Origin: Novosphingobium sp.
Lineage (GTDB): Bacteria > Pseudomonadota > Alphaproteobacteria > Sphingomonadales > Sphingomonadaceae
NCBI RefSeq assembly: GCF_027531025.1
Contig: NZ_JAPZQX010000002.1
Location: 124,001 to 188,000 of the forward strand
Length of the DNA: 64,000 nt
Direction of reading: 5' to 3'
The stretch's first letter is position 1. Each line of letters opens with the position of its first letter. A program made the position numbers and the translations under genes. This document shows positions 18,071 to 26,549 of the stretch, piece after piece. The notes beneath the pieces were generated by a model, which saw only the letters and a list, made by a program, of their open reading frames with translations, made no database searches and was not told the DNA's origin.

Positions 18071-19210
18071 ATGTCGCATTTATCCGCGCTGCCCGTTCTC
18101 ACCGATCTGCATCTTGCTGACAAAGGGGCCACCCCCGATCCCGACACCGCCCCCGATGCAGGCGACGTGCGCAGCCTCTTCACCCGGCCGCGCCAGGTGG
18201 CGTTCCTGGCGGCGTTGGCGGCGACGGGGTCGGTGCGGTCGGCCTCGGCCACCGCTGGTATCTCGCACCAGACGGCCTATCGCGCGCGGCTGGCTTCGCC
18301 GGGGTTTCGGCGGGGCTGGGATGCGGCCTTGCTGGCCGCGCGGGCCCAGGCCGAGGAGGTGCTGGCCTGCCGCGCGCTGGAGGGCTGGGAGGAGGACGTG
18401 GTCTATCATGGCGAGGTGGTGGCGAGCCGCCGCCGCTTTTCGGACCGGCTGCTGCTGGCGCACCTCGCCCGGCTCGACCGGCTGTGCGGCGATGCCGAGG
18501 TGGCCGAGTTCGCCGACCGGTTCGACGAGGTGCTGGCGCGCTATGAAGCGGGCGAGGATCGCCCGGCCCGCCCACCTGAACCCGCCCCTGAACCTGCGCC
18601 GGAGGTGGAGGAGGACGGTCCTTCGACAGGCTCAGGGCGAGCGGGGGTTGGGGTGGATTCAGAGGGGGACGGTTTTTTGTCGCCTGGACTGTGGTCCATG
18701 TGGTCCACGCGCGCCGATGAGGCGGAGGACGGGGCGGCAATTCCGCCGCCGCTGCCCGCCGTGCTTGACCGCGACGGTGCGGCGTTCAGCGAGGCGCAGC
18801 GGCTGCATATCGGGCTGTACGGCGTGTGGTGGCACGACGGGGAGGGCTGCCTGCTGACCAACTGGCCGGCCCCGGCGGACTGGGACGGCGAGCAATTTGC
18901 CCGCCAGCCGCCCCATGGCGAGCTGGTGCCACTGGCCGAGGATCCCGCCCTTGCGGCGGACCTTGCCGAAATGAGCGACGAGGCGCGGGCCGAAGCGGGC
19001 TGGCTGCGGACCCTGACCGAGGCGGAGGAAGCCGGGCTGGAGGCGGTGGCGGCGGCGCAGGAGGAAGCCCGCGTGGCGCGCCGCGACCTTTACCACCGCG
19101 CCGCCTTTGGCCTGGCCAGCCCGGCCGAGCTGGTGGCGCTGGCCCGGGCCAATCCGGACCAGCCCGGCCCCTGGCTGGCCGAAGTGCTGGAACTGGAGGA
19201 GGGGGGCTAG
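18071..19210 (+). CDS. Hypothetical protein with terminase-small-subunit-like HTH
   Basis: A 379-residue protein with AAGGAG ahead of the ATG. Residues 43-75 (VAFLAALAATGSVRSASATA then GISHQTAYRAR) form a helix-turn-helix like those of phage terminase small subunits, followed by a helical segment to residue 140. The middle (about 150-235) is Pro/Glu-rich and low-complexity and includes a stretch encoded by a REP-like repeat (18616-18642). The C-terminal half has conserved-looking blocks (AQRLHIGLYGVWWHDGEGCLLTNWP) but no catalytic motif I recognise. No other phage genes are nearby, so a DNA-binding housekeeping or domesticated role is as likely as a prophage remnant. Composition returns to the GC-rich norm here, placing the island's right edge before 18071. 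Confidence 0.75.
   Translation: MSHLSALPVLTDLHLADKGATPDPDTAPDAGDVRSLFTRPRQVAFLAALAATGSVRSASATAGISHQTAYRARLASPGFRRGWDAALLAARAQAEEVLACRALEGWEEDVVYHGEVVASRRRFSDRLLLAHLARLDRLCGDAEVAEFADRFDEVLARYEAGEDRPARPPEPAPEPAPEVEEDGPSTGSGRAGVGVDSEGDGFLSPGLWSMWSTRADEAEDGAAIPPPLPAVLDRDGAAFSEAQRLHIGLYGVWWHDGEGCLLTNWPAPADWDGEQFARQPPHGELVPLAEDPALAADLAEMSDEARAEAGWLRTLTEAEEAGLEAVAAAQEEARVARRDLYHRAAFGLASPAELVALARANPDQPGPWLAEVLELEEGG
18616..18642 (-). repeat. REP-like palindromic repeat, copy 2 (inside a CDS)
   Basis: GGTCCTTCGACAGGCTCAGG on the plus strand, i.e. CCTGAGCCTGTCGAAGGACC on the minus strand. It is the same element as at 8924-8953 and 21629-21655, here read in frame within the terminase-like gene. Confidence 0.7.
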
Positions 19211-19216
19211 GCGGGC

Positions 19217-20284
19217 TCAGCCGCCCTTGCGCGTGCTCTGGCGGGCGAGCAGGCGGACGGGGACGCGACGCTCTGCGGCAGTCGCCTCGGCGCTCTCGTC
19301 TCCGTTGATCGTCGCCAGCAGCTTGTCGACCAGCATGGCCCCGGCGGCGGCGAAATCGGGCTGGATGCTGGACAGCGGCGGCATGGCGTGGGCGCTGGCG
19401 CGGATGCCATCGAAGCCGATCAGGCCGATCCGGCCGGGCACGTCGATCCCGGCCTCGGTCAGTTCGCGCAGGGTGCCGAGCGCGATCTCGTCGCACACGG
19501 CGAAAATCGCGTCGCAGGGGAGACCTTCCGCGATGAGCTGGCGGGCGGCGCGGCGGCCTTGCTCCTCGCGGGACAGGCCTTCCTCGATCGCGACGAGGCG
19601 CGGGGTCAGGCCGGCTTCGGCCATGACCTCTGCGTACCCATCGTACCGTTCCTTGAACTGGTGCTGGAGCGAGGTGACCGAGCCGATGCAGGCCGGGGCC
19701 GTGAACCCGGCGTCAAGCAGGTGGCGGGTGGCAAGGCGGGCGCCGGCGTGGTTGTCGCTGCGGATCCAGTCCAGCTCGTCGAACGGGCTGCCCCAGCAGA
19801 CCATCCGCGTGCCGGACAGGCCCAGGTCGCGGTAATAGGTCCAGGCGGGGAGGTTCTGGGTGGTGCCGATCAGGATCAGGCCATCGGCGCGGCGGCGGTC
19901 TTCATAGCGGCCCGAGAGGTTCTCCGGCCCGTCCTGGAAGCTGACCAGCGTCTCGTACCCGCGGGCCGAGGCGGCGGCGCAGACCGTGCCGAGCAGGGCA
20001 TAGGTAAAGGGGTTGAGGTCCTTGCGGTCCTCGTCCGGGCGGCAGATCACCACCACGGCCAGCGTGGCGGTGCGGCCCGAGCGGAGGCGGGCGGCATTCT
20101 CGTCCACCGCGTAGTTGAGGCGGCGGGCGGCCTCGAACACGCGCTGGCGGGTTGCCTCGCTCACCACCGGGTCACCGGCCAGCGCGCGGCTGACCGTGGA
20201 CTGGCTGACGCCCGCCTCGGCCGCGACATCGAAGGAGGTGACGCGGAAGGTGCGGGGCTTGGTGGTGGTGGTGCCGTCGGCCAT
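19217..20284 (-). CDS. LacI-family transcriptional regulator
   Basis: A 355-residue repressor-type regulator. The N-terminal LacI helix-turn-helix and hinge are clear: TSFDVAAEAGVSQSTVSRAL (16-35), then RVFEAARRLNYAVDENAA. A periplasmic-binding-protein-like effector domain (from ATLAVVVICRPDEDRKDLNP onward) follows, ending in VPVRLLARQSTRKGG. It lies 9 nt downstream of the SDR gene and is probably in the same transcript. The effector is unknown; a sugar or the SDR substrate is a reasonable guess from context. Confidence 0.93.
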   Translation of the reverse strand: MADGTTTTKPRTFRVTSFDVAAEAGVSQSTVSRALAGDPVVSEATRQRVFEAARRLNYAVDENAARLRSGRTATLAVVVICRPDEDRKDLNPFTYALLGTVCAAASARGYETLVSFQDGPENLSGRYEDRRRADGLILIGTTQNLPAWTYYRDLGLSGTRMVCWGSPFDELDWIRSDNHAGARLATRHLLDAGFTAPACIGSVTSLQHQFKERYDGYAEVMAEAGLTPRLVAIEEGLSREEQGRRAARQLIAEGLPCDAIFAVCDEIALGTLRELTEAGIDVPGRIGLIGFDGIRASAHAMPPLSSIQPDFAAAGAMLVDKLLATINGDESAEATAAERRVPVRLLARQSTRKGG

Positions 20285-20293
20285 GGGCGGCGG

Positions 20294-21076
20294 TTACATC
20301 GCCGAGATGCCGCCGTCGAGCTTGAGCTCGGCGCCGGTCATGAAGCGGCTTTCGTCGCTGGCGAGGTAGAGGACGGCATTGGCGATGTCGGAAGGCTCAC
20401 CCACCCGGCCGAGCGGGACCTGGCGGGCGAGCTTGCCCAGCAGGACCGCCTTGTCCATCCCGTGGTTGCTGGCCATGCCATCGAGGATCGGGGTGTCGAC
20501 AAAGGTGGGGTGGACCGAGTTGGAGCGAATGTCCCACCCGCGCTTGGCGCAATAGAGCGCAACCGACTTGGACAGCAGCCAGACCGCCGCCTTGCTGGCG
20601 TTGTAGGCGGGCATGGTGTCAGACGCGATCAGGCCGGCGATCGAGGAGATGTTGATGATCGAGCCGGGCTGGTTGTCCTTCATCAGCGGCAGCGCCTTCT
20701 GGCAGCCGAGGAAGACCGAATCGACGTTGACGTGAAAGGCCTTGTGGAAGTCGGCCAGGGTGCAGGTCTCGATATTGCCGGGAACGCCCAGGCCCGCGTT
20801 GTTGACCAGCACCGAGAGCCCGCCCATGTGCTGCGCGGCGGCGTCAATCGCGGCGATCCACTGGTCTTCGCTGGTCACGTCGTGGCCCATGGCGAAGGCG
20901 GTGCCGGCGCCAAGTTCGGCGTTGATCGCGGCGGCCTGGTCGGCAGCTCCGGCGGCGTTGAGGTCGGTCAGCAGGACCTGCGCACCCTCGCGCGCCAGCG
21001 TCCAGGCATGGGCCGCGCCCAGGCCTTGTGCTGCGCCGGTGACCAGGGCCTTCTTGCCCGCAACACGTCCTGCCAT
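20294..21076 (-). CDS. Short-chain dehydrogenase/reductase
   Basis: A classical 260-residue SDR that oxidises or reduces an alcohol/ketone with NAD(P). The cofactor loop is TGAAQGLG (13-20), NNAG is at 92-95, and the catalytic triad is Ser145, Tyr158 and Lys162 in YNASK. Asp38 at the end of strand two suggests NAD rather than NADP. It resembles the steroid/cyclic-alcohol dehydrogenase branch, but the substrate cannot be assigned. It lies between the Nudix gene and the LacI regulator on the same strand. Confidence 0.92.
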   Translation of the reverse strand: MAGRVAGKKALVTGAAQGLGAAHAWTLAREGAQVLLTDLNAAGAADQAAAINAELGAGTAFAMGHDVTSEDQWIAAIDAAAQHMGGLSVLVNNAGLGVPGNIETCTLADFHKAFHVNVDSVFLGCQKALPLMKDNQPGSIINISSIAGLIASDTMPAYNASKAAVWLLSKSVALYCAKRGWDIRSNSVHPTFVDTPILDGMASNHGMDKAVLLGKLARQVPLGRVGEPSDIANAVLYLASDESRFMTGAELKLDGGISAM

Positions 21077-21108
21077 CTGCCTTGTCCTCTCCTGTTATGA
21101 GGGAGGCT

Positions 21109-21627
21109 CTAGCCCAGTAGTTCCGGACCTAGCAAGAGCAGCAGCTTGACGTCGATCGCATCGCCCCCGGCCCGGCGCGCGGCGATGAAGGCGGGCAGAT
21201 CGGCGCGGGCCACGCGGTGGACGGTGATGTCCTCGCCCGCCGTGCCGCCGCCGGGGCCGGTGCGGACCAGGTCATGCGCGCGCAGTAGGGTGAAGCTCTC
21301 GCTCACCATGCCGGGGGAGGAGTGGTACTCGCCAAGGTTCTCCATCCGCCCGGCGCGGTAGCCGGTCTCCTCCTCCAGCTCGCGGGCGGCGGCCTCGACC
21401 GGGTCTTCGCCCTCGGTCTCATCGCCGATCAGCCCGGCGGGGAGCTCGATGCAGGGACGGCCGAGGGGCACGCGGAACTGTTCGACGAGGATGACGTGGT
21501 CCTCCGGGTCGATCGCCAGGATCACCGCAGCCCGGATGCCACGGGCGCGGCTGACATACTCCCACCGGCCACGGGTCTTGGCGACGATGTACTTGCCGGC
21601 CCAGCGGATCTCTTCGGGCTCATCCAT
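21109..21627 (-). CDS. Nudix hydrolase, ADP-ribose pyrophosphatase-like
   Basis: A 172-residue hydrolase that probably cleaves ADP-ribose or a similar nucleoside diphosphate derivative. The Nudix box is complete from Gly68 to Tyr90: GDETEGE, then seven residues, then RELEEETGY. The ELPAG segment just before it is typical of the ADP-ribose pyrophosphatase group. It stands upstream of the SDR on the same strand, 32 nt away, and just downstream of a REP-like repeat. Confidence 0.92.
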   Translation of the reverse strand: MDEPEEIRWAGKYIVAKTRGRWEYVSRARGIRAAVILAIDPEDHVILVEQFRVPLGRPCIELPAGLIGDETEGEDPVEAAARELEEETGYRAGRMENLGEYHSSPGMVSESFTLLRAHDLVRTGPGGGTAGEDITVHRVARADLPAFIAARRAGGDAIDVKLLLLLGPELLG

Positions 21628-21628
21628 G

Positions 21629-21655
21629 CCGTCTGTCCTGAGCTTGTCGAAGGAT
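21629..21655 (+). repeat. REP-like palindromic repeat, copy 3
   Basis: GTCTGTCCTGAGCTTGTCGA followed by AGGAT. It fills the short gap between the Nudix gene start and the TPM gene stop, touching the latter. The core CCTGAGCTTGTCGAAGGA is shared with the other two copies. Confidence 0.7.
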
Positions 21656-22338
21656 CATACCTCGATCACCCGGTCGGGCAGCTCGTTCTGGTCGTCGGCG
21701 GCGCGGGGGAAGTGTTCGGCGAGAACCGCGCCGACCCGTTCGACCGCGCCGGCCAGCCCGGTCGCGAGGTCACCCGCGCGGATGCCGGCAAGCAGCGCGG
21801 CCATGGCCTCGCCCCAGACCTCGGGGCTGACCTTTGAGGCGATGGCGGCATCGGCCAGGATTTCGGCATGATGCTCGCGCAGGCTGACATAGATCAGGAT
21901 GCCGGTGCGACCGTGGGTGCGGCGCTCGGCGCCGACCTTGAAGCAGGTGATCGCGCGGGCGCGGGTGCGGCTGGCCTTGATGAAGCGGGGGATCAGGAAC
22001 CACTTCAGCGGCGGCCAGAATTGCAGCAGGACGACGGCGATGAACTTGGCGATGGCAAGGCTGGCGGCCAGGGTGGCGATGCCCTGGTGGGTCCACTCGC
22101 TGCCCCAATCGCCCAGCACCCGGTCGTAGATGCCAAGGAAGACGTCCGTGAAGACCGAGAAGGCGGTCAGCACGGTCAGCGCCGCGAACCCCGCCCAGGC
22201 CAGCGCGATGTCGGCATAGCCATCGGAGCGGTCGGTCACGATGGTCACGATCTCGCCCGCGCTGCGCGCTTCGGCCGCGGCAACGGCGGCGGAAACACGC
22301 GCATGCTCGGCAGGGGTAAGGTGGATCGGCTTGGCCAT
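21655..22338 (-). CDS. TPM-domain membrane protein
   Basis: A 227-residue protein with a TPM (Psb32/TPM_phosphatase-like) fold. The N-terminal part (LTPAEHARVSAAVAAAEARS then AGEIVTIVTDRSDGY) is family-typical, two or more hydrophobic segments (about 45-65 and 90-112) anchor it in the membrane, and the C-terminal half (GRTGILIYVSLREHHAEILA) completes the domain. Third of three genes lemA-TPM-TPM on the minus strand, four nt after its neighbour. The function of these modules is poorly understood; an envelope-associated role is likely. Confidence 0.85.
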   Translation of the reverse strand: MAKPIHLTPAEHARVSAAVAAAEARSAGEIVTIVTDRSDGYADIALAWAGFAALTVLTAFSVFTDVFLGIYDRVLGDWGSEWTHQGIATLAASLAIAKFIAVVLLQFWPPLKWFLIPRFIKASRTRARAITCFKVGAERRTHGRTGILIYVSLREHHAEILADAAIASKVSPEVWGEAMAALLAGIRAGDLATGLAGAVERVGAVLAEHFPRAADDQNELPDRVIEV

Positions 22339-22341
22339 GGC

Positions 22342-23172
22342 TTACCAGTCTCCCGAGGCGCCGCCGCCGTCAAAGCCGCTGCCGCCGCCGCCAAAACCAC
22401 CAAACCCGCTGTCTCCGCCGCTGTCGCCATTGCCGCCAAACGCGGCATTGATGGCCACGTTGGCGGCGATGTTGGCGGCGAGGTTGCCGACTTCCCACAG
22501 AACGATCCCGGCGTCGGAATGGCGGCGATAGCCGCGCCGCCGTCGTCCCCGGCTGAACAGGGCAATCAGGAAGACGATGAGGACGATCCAGAAGATCACC
22601 GCCCCGACGCTGACGCCGTCGTCCGCACCCTTGCGTTGGGCTGCTGCCGCGGCTTCGGCGATCGCCTTGGTATCGGCAGGATCGCGGTTGAGCTGGGCGA
22701 TGATGGCATCGACCCCGGCCGCGATCCCGCCGGGAAAGTCCTTGGCCTTGAACCGGGGCGTCACCGTGTCGCGGATGATCCGCCCGGCCAGCACGTCGGG
22801 CAGGCGTTCCTGCACGCCGCGTGCGGTGTGGATGCGCATGCGGCGTTCGGTCGGCGCGATCAGGAACAGCACGCCCTGTTCGGTCTCCGCCCCGCCGATG
22901 TCCCAGGCCTCGGCCAGTGACTGGGCATAGGCATCGACCGGCTGGTCATCGAGCGAGGGGACCGTGGCGACAACGATTGCCCGGCCGGTGTCGCGGTTAT
23001 AGGCGCGCAGCCTGGCATCGAGCTGCGCCTCGTCCGCATCGGGAATGATCCCGGCGGCATCGAGCACCGGCCCGTCCGGACGAGCCGGCATGGCGGCGCT
23101 TGCGCTCGTGCCGGACACCGCCAGGAACAGCGGCGCCAGCACGGCGCAAAGCCACAGGACGATCTGGCGCAT
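22342..23172 (-). CDS. TPM-domain exported membrane protein with Gly-rich tail
   Basis: A 276-residue protein. A signal peptide (MRQIVLWLCAVLAPLFLAVS) is followed by the TPM domain (VLDAAGIIPDADEAQLDARL, then GRAIVVATVPSLDDQP, SLAEAWDIGG, GVLFLIAPTERRMRIHTARG). A transmembrane segment (AVIFWIVLIVFLIALF) and a basic stretch follow, and the tail is Gly/Ser-rich, ending FDGGGASGDW. This is the standard layout of TPM proteins that partner with LemA. It is encoded between lemA and the second TPM gene. Confidence 0.9.
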   Translation of the reverse strand: MRQIVLWLCAVLAPLFLAVSGTSASAAMPARPDGPVLDAAGIIPDADEAQLDARLRAYNRDTGRAIVVATVPSLDDQPVDAYAQSLAEAWDIGGAETEQGVLFLIAPTERRMRIHTARGVQERLPDVLAGRIIRDTVTPRFKAKDFPGGIAAGVDAIIAQLNRDPADTKAIAEAAAAAQRKGADDGVSVGAVIFWIVLIVFLIALFSRGRRRRGYRRHSDAGIVLWEVGNLAANIAANVAINAAFGGNGDSGGDSGFGGFGGGGSGFDGGGASGDW

Positions 23173-23205
23173 GGCGCGCTCTGCCTTGCCGTGCGGCCTT
23201 TCGGC

Positions 23206-23886
23206 TTACTGCGCCGCCGCGGCGGGTGAGGCCGGGGTGGCGGCGTTGTCGTTGGCTGGGGCGGCGGCAGGCGCGGCCGGGGTGGTGCCGAAGTCGACCT
23301 TCGGCGCGGCGGAGGCGCCCGGATCGGCCTTGAACGGCACCATCGGCTTTGCCCCGTGGATCAGCTTTGCACCGATCGCGTCAGGGAAGGTGCGGATCGT
23401 GGTGTTATACTCCTGCACCGCCTCGTTGTAGCGGGTGCGGGCGACGTTGATCCGGTTTTCCGTCCCTTCCAGCTGCACCATCAGGTCGGCAAAGCGGGCC
23501 TGGCTTTGCAGCTGTGGATAGTTCTCCACCACGGTGCGCAGCTGGCCCAGCGCCTGGGTCAGCTGGTTTTGCGCGCTCTGGAACTTCTCGAAAGTGGCCG
23601 GGTCCGAGAGGTCCTCGGTCCGCACGTTGATCGAGGTCGCCGCGGCGCGGGCGTTAGTCACGTTGGTCAGGATCTGGGTTTCCGAAGCGGCGGCACCCTT
23701 GGTGGTTTCGACCAGGGCCGGGACCAGGTCGGCGCGGCGCTGATAGGCGCTTTCCACGTCAGCCCACTTGGCTTTGGCGTTTTCCTCGGCGGTGGGAACC
23801 GAGTTGATCCCGCAGCCGGCTAGCGCGGCGGCGGCAGCGGCAACGAGGGCGAAACGACCGAAACGGCGATGGATGGCAACAGTCAT
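23206..23886 (-). CDS. lemA: LemA family lipoprotein
   Basis: A 226-residue LemA-type coiled helical protein. The ATG at 23886 has AGAGGAAG eight bases upstream and gives a lipoprotein signal with Cys25 in LAGC; the longer frame to 23931 is less likely. Family blocks are [40 protein letters not shown] and [20 protein letters not shown]. The C-terminus is Ala/Pro-rich and unstructured. It heads the lemA-TPM-TPM operon. The molecular role of LemA is not established. Confidence 0.93.
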   Translation of the reverse strand: MTVAIHRRFGRFALVAAAAAALAGCGINSVPTAEENAKAKWADVESAYQRRADLVPALVETTKGAAASETQILTNVTNARAAATSINVRTEDLSDPATFEKFQSAQNQLTQALGQLRTVVENYPQLQSQARFADLMVQLEGTENRINVARTRYNEAVQEYNTTIRTFPDAIGAKLIHGAKPMVPFKADPGASAAPKVDFGTTPAAPAAAPANDNAATPASPAAAAQ

Positions 23887-24019
23887 GCGATGCGCTTCCT
23901 CTTCCAGATACGGCAGATCCTGCCGCGACAAGGCAGAGATGTAGCGCAGGGGGCGGGGGGTTCAAGCACCGCTCGTCGAAAATCGTTATGCGACAATTGT
24001 GTGCGGCAATTGATTGTTG

Positions 24020-24027
24020 TGACGTCA
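24020..24027. promoter_or_regulatory. TGACGTCA palindrome upstream of mscL
   Basis: An 8-bp perfect palindrome in the 194-nt gap between lemA and mscL, next to two CAATTG repeats. This is a possible regulator site shared by the divergent genes, but no family can be named. Confidence 0.2.
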
Positions 24028-24080
24028 TGACTTTCATGGCAGGCTTTCCCCTTCGCTGGATGAAGCAAAGGGGAGGCGAA

Positions 24081-24488
24081 ATGCTTAGTGAATTCAAGGC
24101 GTTCATTGCCCGTGGCAATGTGCTGGACCTGGCGGTCGGGGTGATCATCGGCGCGGCCTTCGGCAAGATCGTTTCGTCGCTGACCGATGACGTGATCATG
24201 CCGGTGATCGGCTTCATTACCGGCGGGGTCGATTTCTCGAACAAGTATACCGTTCTGGCGGGAGAGGCCCCGGCCGGGGCCACGCTTGCCGCAGCCAAGG
24301 CGGCCGGGGCAACGGTGATCGCCTGGGGCAGCTTCATCACTGCGGTGATCAACTTCCTGATCCTGGCCTTCGTGATCTTTCTGATCGTGCGCCAGGCCAA
24401 CAAGCTGATGCCGCCGCCGCCCGCTGCGCCGACCGGGCCGAGCGAGGTGGAACTGCTGGCCGAAATCCGCGACGCGCTGAAGAAGTAG
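24081..24488 (+). CDS. mscL: Large-conductance mechanosensitive channel
   Basis: An inner-membrane channel that opens under osmotic downshock. The ATG at 24081 has GGGGAGG six bases upstream and gives 135 residues, the usual MscL length. The N-terminal [20 protein letters not shown] with [21 protein letters not shown] is diagnostic, the second membrane helix ([19 protein letters not shown]) follows the periplasmic loop, and the cytoplasmic helix ends [14 protein letters not shown]. The longer upstream frame is not family-like. A strong terminator follows. Confidence 0.97.
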   Translation: MLSEFKAFIARGNVLDLAVGVIIGAAFGKIVSSLTDDVIMPVIGFITGGVDFSNKYTVLAGEAPAGATLAAAKAAGATVIAWGSFITAVINFLILAFVIFLIVRQANKLMPPPPAAPTGPSEVELLAEIRDALKK

Positions 24489-24508
24489 GCAGAGGTACAG
24501 CCGATCGG

Positions 24509-24540
24509 AAAGGGCGGGGGCGATCCTCCCGCCCTTTTCA
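24509..24540 (+). terminator. Rho-independent terminator after mscL
   Basis: AAAGGGCGGG, a loop, then CCCGCCCTTTTCATTT. This is a GC-rich stem with a short T-rich tail, 20 nt after the mscL stop. The tmRNA promoter seems to overlap its end. Confidence 0.8.
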
Positions 24541-24557
24541 TTTGGGCCGGGCGCACC

Positions 24558-24563
24558 TATATA
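24558..24563 (+). promoter_or_regulatory. Likely -10 element of the tmRNA gene
   Basis: TATATA lies seven bases before the GCCGGG-TTCG-CCCGGC hairpin that opens the tmRNA transcript (24571-24586). No convincing -35 hexamer is seen, and the region where it should be overlaps the mscL terminator. Confidence 0.4.
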
Positions 24564-24569
24564 CGGCTC

Positions 24570-24945
24570 TGCCGGGTTCGCCCGGCTATGGCGATAAATT
24601 GCGGCGTGCAATAGGCGCAGCGGACCCGGGGGCGGTACCCGGCGGCTCCACCATCACCATCCCGCATCCGCGGGGCTCTGTTGTCGCAGAGGTGTTGATG
24701 GGGCCGAACTAGGATCGACGTGTGTTGAAAAGCGCTGTTTTCGTCCGGGCTGAGTAACCCGTTAAAGGCTCAAAACGCACAAGTGCCAACGACAACGAAG
24801 CACTTGCTCTCGCCGCGTAATTCTAGGGGCTAACGCCCTGAAGTTATAAAGCGAAAGCACGGTTCGGACCGAACCGGGTAACAGAATCGGAAACCGGGGG
24901 CCCGGAGGGAGCCTAGCAACAGAATCCCTCCACCTCTCCCACCAT
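24570..24945 (+). ncRNA. ssrA: tmRNA, circularly permuted two-piece form
   Basis: Rescues stalled ribosomes by adding a degradation tag. The gene is permuted: the acceptor part comes first and ends CGGCTCCACCA at 24653, with a T-arm-like CCGGG-GGCGGTA-CCCGG just before it. An intervening segment (24654-24699) follows, then the coding part begins at 24700 with GGGGCCGAACTAGGATCGAC. GGGGCCG (24700-24706) pairs with CGGCTCC (24644-24650 region) to make the acceptor stem across the two pieces. The tag frame at 24785-24820 reads ANDNEALALAA then TAA. The GGTTCGGACCGAACC stem and a GGAGGGA/TCCCTCC hairpin (24904-24931) lie in the 3' part. The exact 3' end of the coding piece is uncertain. Confidence 0.95.
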
Positions 24946-25187
24946 CAGGAAGCCGGTTCGGATTGCGCTTTCAGGCGCTGTTCGTGCTTGAGGCAGTCGA
25001 GGATCTTGGCCCCGGCCATGAACACCGCGCCGGTGCAGGCCAGAAACAGCAGCTTGCCGCCCCAGCCGGGGAACTTCGACAGATAGATCGTGCCGCGTTC
25101 AACCGCACCCAGGGCCAGGGCATAGATGATGAGGTAGGCCTCGATCGGCGACTTGATCACAAACAGGCGGCCGATCTTGCTGAGCAT
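24945..25187 (-). CDS. Small conserved membrane protein of unknown function
   Basis: An 80-residue protein starting MLSKIGRLFVIKSPIEAYLI, with GAGGA five bases before the ATG at 25187; the longer frame to 25229 has no such site. Two hydrophobic segments are seen: LIIYALALGAVERGTIYL (19-36) and KLLFLACTGAVFMAGAKIL. The basic, Lys-rich C-terminus is probably cytoplasmic. No motif is recognised. It is convergent with the tmRNA gene and touches its 3' end. Confidence 0.7.
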   Translation of the reverse strand: MLSKIGRLFVIKSPIEAYLIIYALALGAVERGTIYLSKFPGWGGKLLFLACTGAVFMAGAKILDCLKHEQRLKAQSEPAS

Positions 25188-25295
25188 GGGTCCTCGCATT
25201 TCCTTAACAGGATGCTGAGCAACCATCATGCCAGCATTGCAAGTCCGCGCAAGTCGCTGGTTAACGACTGTCCCGAATGTAAACGGTTCCGACGA

Positions 25296-26546
25296 TCAGG
25301 CGAGTTCGCCGAGGTCGAGCGCTTCCAGCAGCGCCAGCCGCGCGGCGATGATCTGTTCCGCCAGAGCCGGATCGCCCAGCTGATCGGGCCGGATCGCCTC
25401 GGGCCAGTGCGCGGCGACCACTGCCTCGATCCGGGCGATCTTCGCCTCATCGAGCAGGAAACGCGGATCGACCGTGGCCGGATCGGCCACCACCCGCAGC
25501 CGCAGGCAGGCCGGTCCGCCGCCATTGGCCATCGACTGGCGCACATCGACCGGCAGGACCCGGCGGATCGGGCCATTGCTGGCCAGCATGCCGTCGAGCC
25601 AGGCCCGAACGCGCGGATGCTCCCAGGCTTCCAGCGGGATCACCAGTGCCTGCTCGCCAGAGGGCAGGGTCAGGAGCTGGGCGTTGAACAGATAGGACTT
25701 GATCGCATCAGCCAGGCTGACGGCGTCGGCCGGAACCACCACGATTTCCGCTTCGGGCAGCGCGGCGCGGATCGCCGCGTAAGTACCCTCAGGATCGGCA
25801 AAGGCCTGTTCGTGGGTGAACAGCACCCGCTCGTTGGCCACGGCCACCACGTCATTGTGGAAAGCGCCGGCGGCAATCGCCTCGGGGTTCTGCTCGACGA
25901 ACAGGGTTCGTGCTGGGTCTAGCCCGTGCAGCCGGGCGACCGCACGGCTGGCCTGTTCGTGCTGGCGGGCGGGGAAGGGGCCGCCACTCTTGCCATAGAC
26001 GAAGATCTCAATGCCCGGTGCGCCGTGGGCACTGCCCATGCGCATGTGATTGGCCGCGCCTTCATCGCCGAAGCAGGTGGGGACAGCGTCGTGCACGGCA
26101 AAGTGCGTCGCATCGGCAAAAGCGATCCGCAGCTGCTTGACCGTATCTGGCCATTCCTGGCTGCGATGCGGCATGGTGACCAGGTTGGCCGCCGTCAGGT
26201 GGCAGCGCCCGTCCGCCGTATCGGGCGCGGGCGAAACGGTGGCGGCATTGGCGGTCCACATCGAGCTGGCTGACCAGGCAGCGGCCAGCAGTCGCCGGTC
26301 CTCGGTCCCGTCGGCGCCGATTGCCGCAAGGAATGCGCCATTCGGCCGGGGCAGGGGCAGCAGGAAGCCTTGCGTCAGGCCCAGCCCCAGGTTGTGACGC
26401 ATCTTGCCCAGCCCCTGCAGCGCTGCCGCACGGGGATAGGAAGTGTCACCGGCATTGCTGGCCGAGGCGATATTGCCCAGGCTGAGGCCGGCGTAATTGT
26501 GGCTGGGGCCGACGATCCCGTCGAAGTTGATTTCAACCAGGCTCAT
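25296..26546 (-). CDS. astB: N-succinylarginine dihydrolase
   Basis: Second step of the arginine succinyltransferase (AST) pathway, hydrolysing N2-succinylarginine to succinylornithine, CO2 and ammonia. The 416-residue protein starts MSLVEINFDGIVGPSHNYAG and has LSLGNIASASNAGDTSYPRA, QGFLLPLPRP, VDVRQSMANGGGPACLRLRV: all AstB blocks of the guanidine-modifying superfamily, with the catalytic Cys in the GGPACLR stretch. It lies three nt after astA on the same strand. Complete length, no defects seen. Confidence 0.96.
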   Translation of the reverse strand: MSLVEINFDGIVGPSHNYAGLSLGNIASASNAGDTSYPRAAALQGLGKMRHNLGLGLTQGFLLPLPRPNGAFLAAIGADGTEDRRLLAAAWSASSMWTANAATVSPAPDTADGRCHLTAANLVTMPHRSQEWPDTVKQLRIAFADATHFAVHDAVPTCFGDEGAANHMRMGSAHGAPGIEIFVYGKSGGPFPARQHEQASRAVARLHGLDPARTLFVEQNPEAIAAGAFHNDVVAVANERVLFTHEQAFADPEGTYAAIRAALPEAEIVVVPADAVSLADAIKSYLFNAQLLTLPSGEQALVIPLEAWEHPRVRAWLDGMLASNGPIRRVLPVDVRQSMANGGGPACLRLRVVADPATVDPRFLLDEAKIARIEAVVAAHWPEAIRPDQLGDPALAEQIIAARLALLEALDLGELA

Positions 26547-26549
26547 GGC

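Noticed and set aside
24931..24945. CCACC(A) at the end of the tmRNA region as its mature 3' CCA end
   Set aside because: No T-arm precedes it and it does not pair with the GGGGCCG start. The acceptor end at 24653 does both, as in permuted tmRNA.
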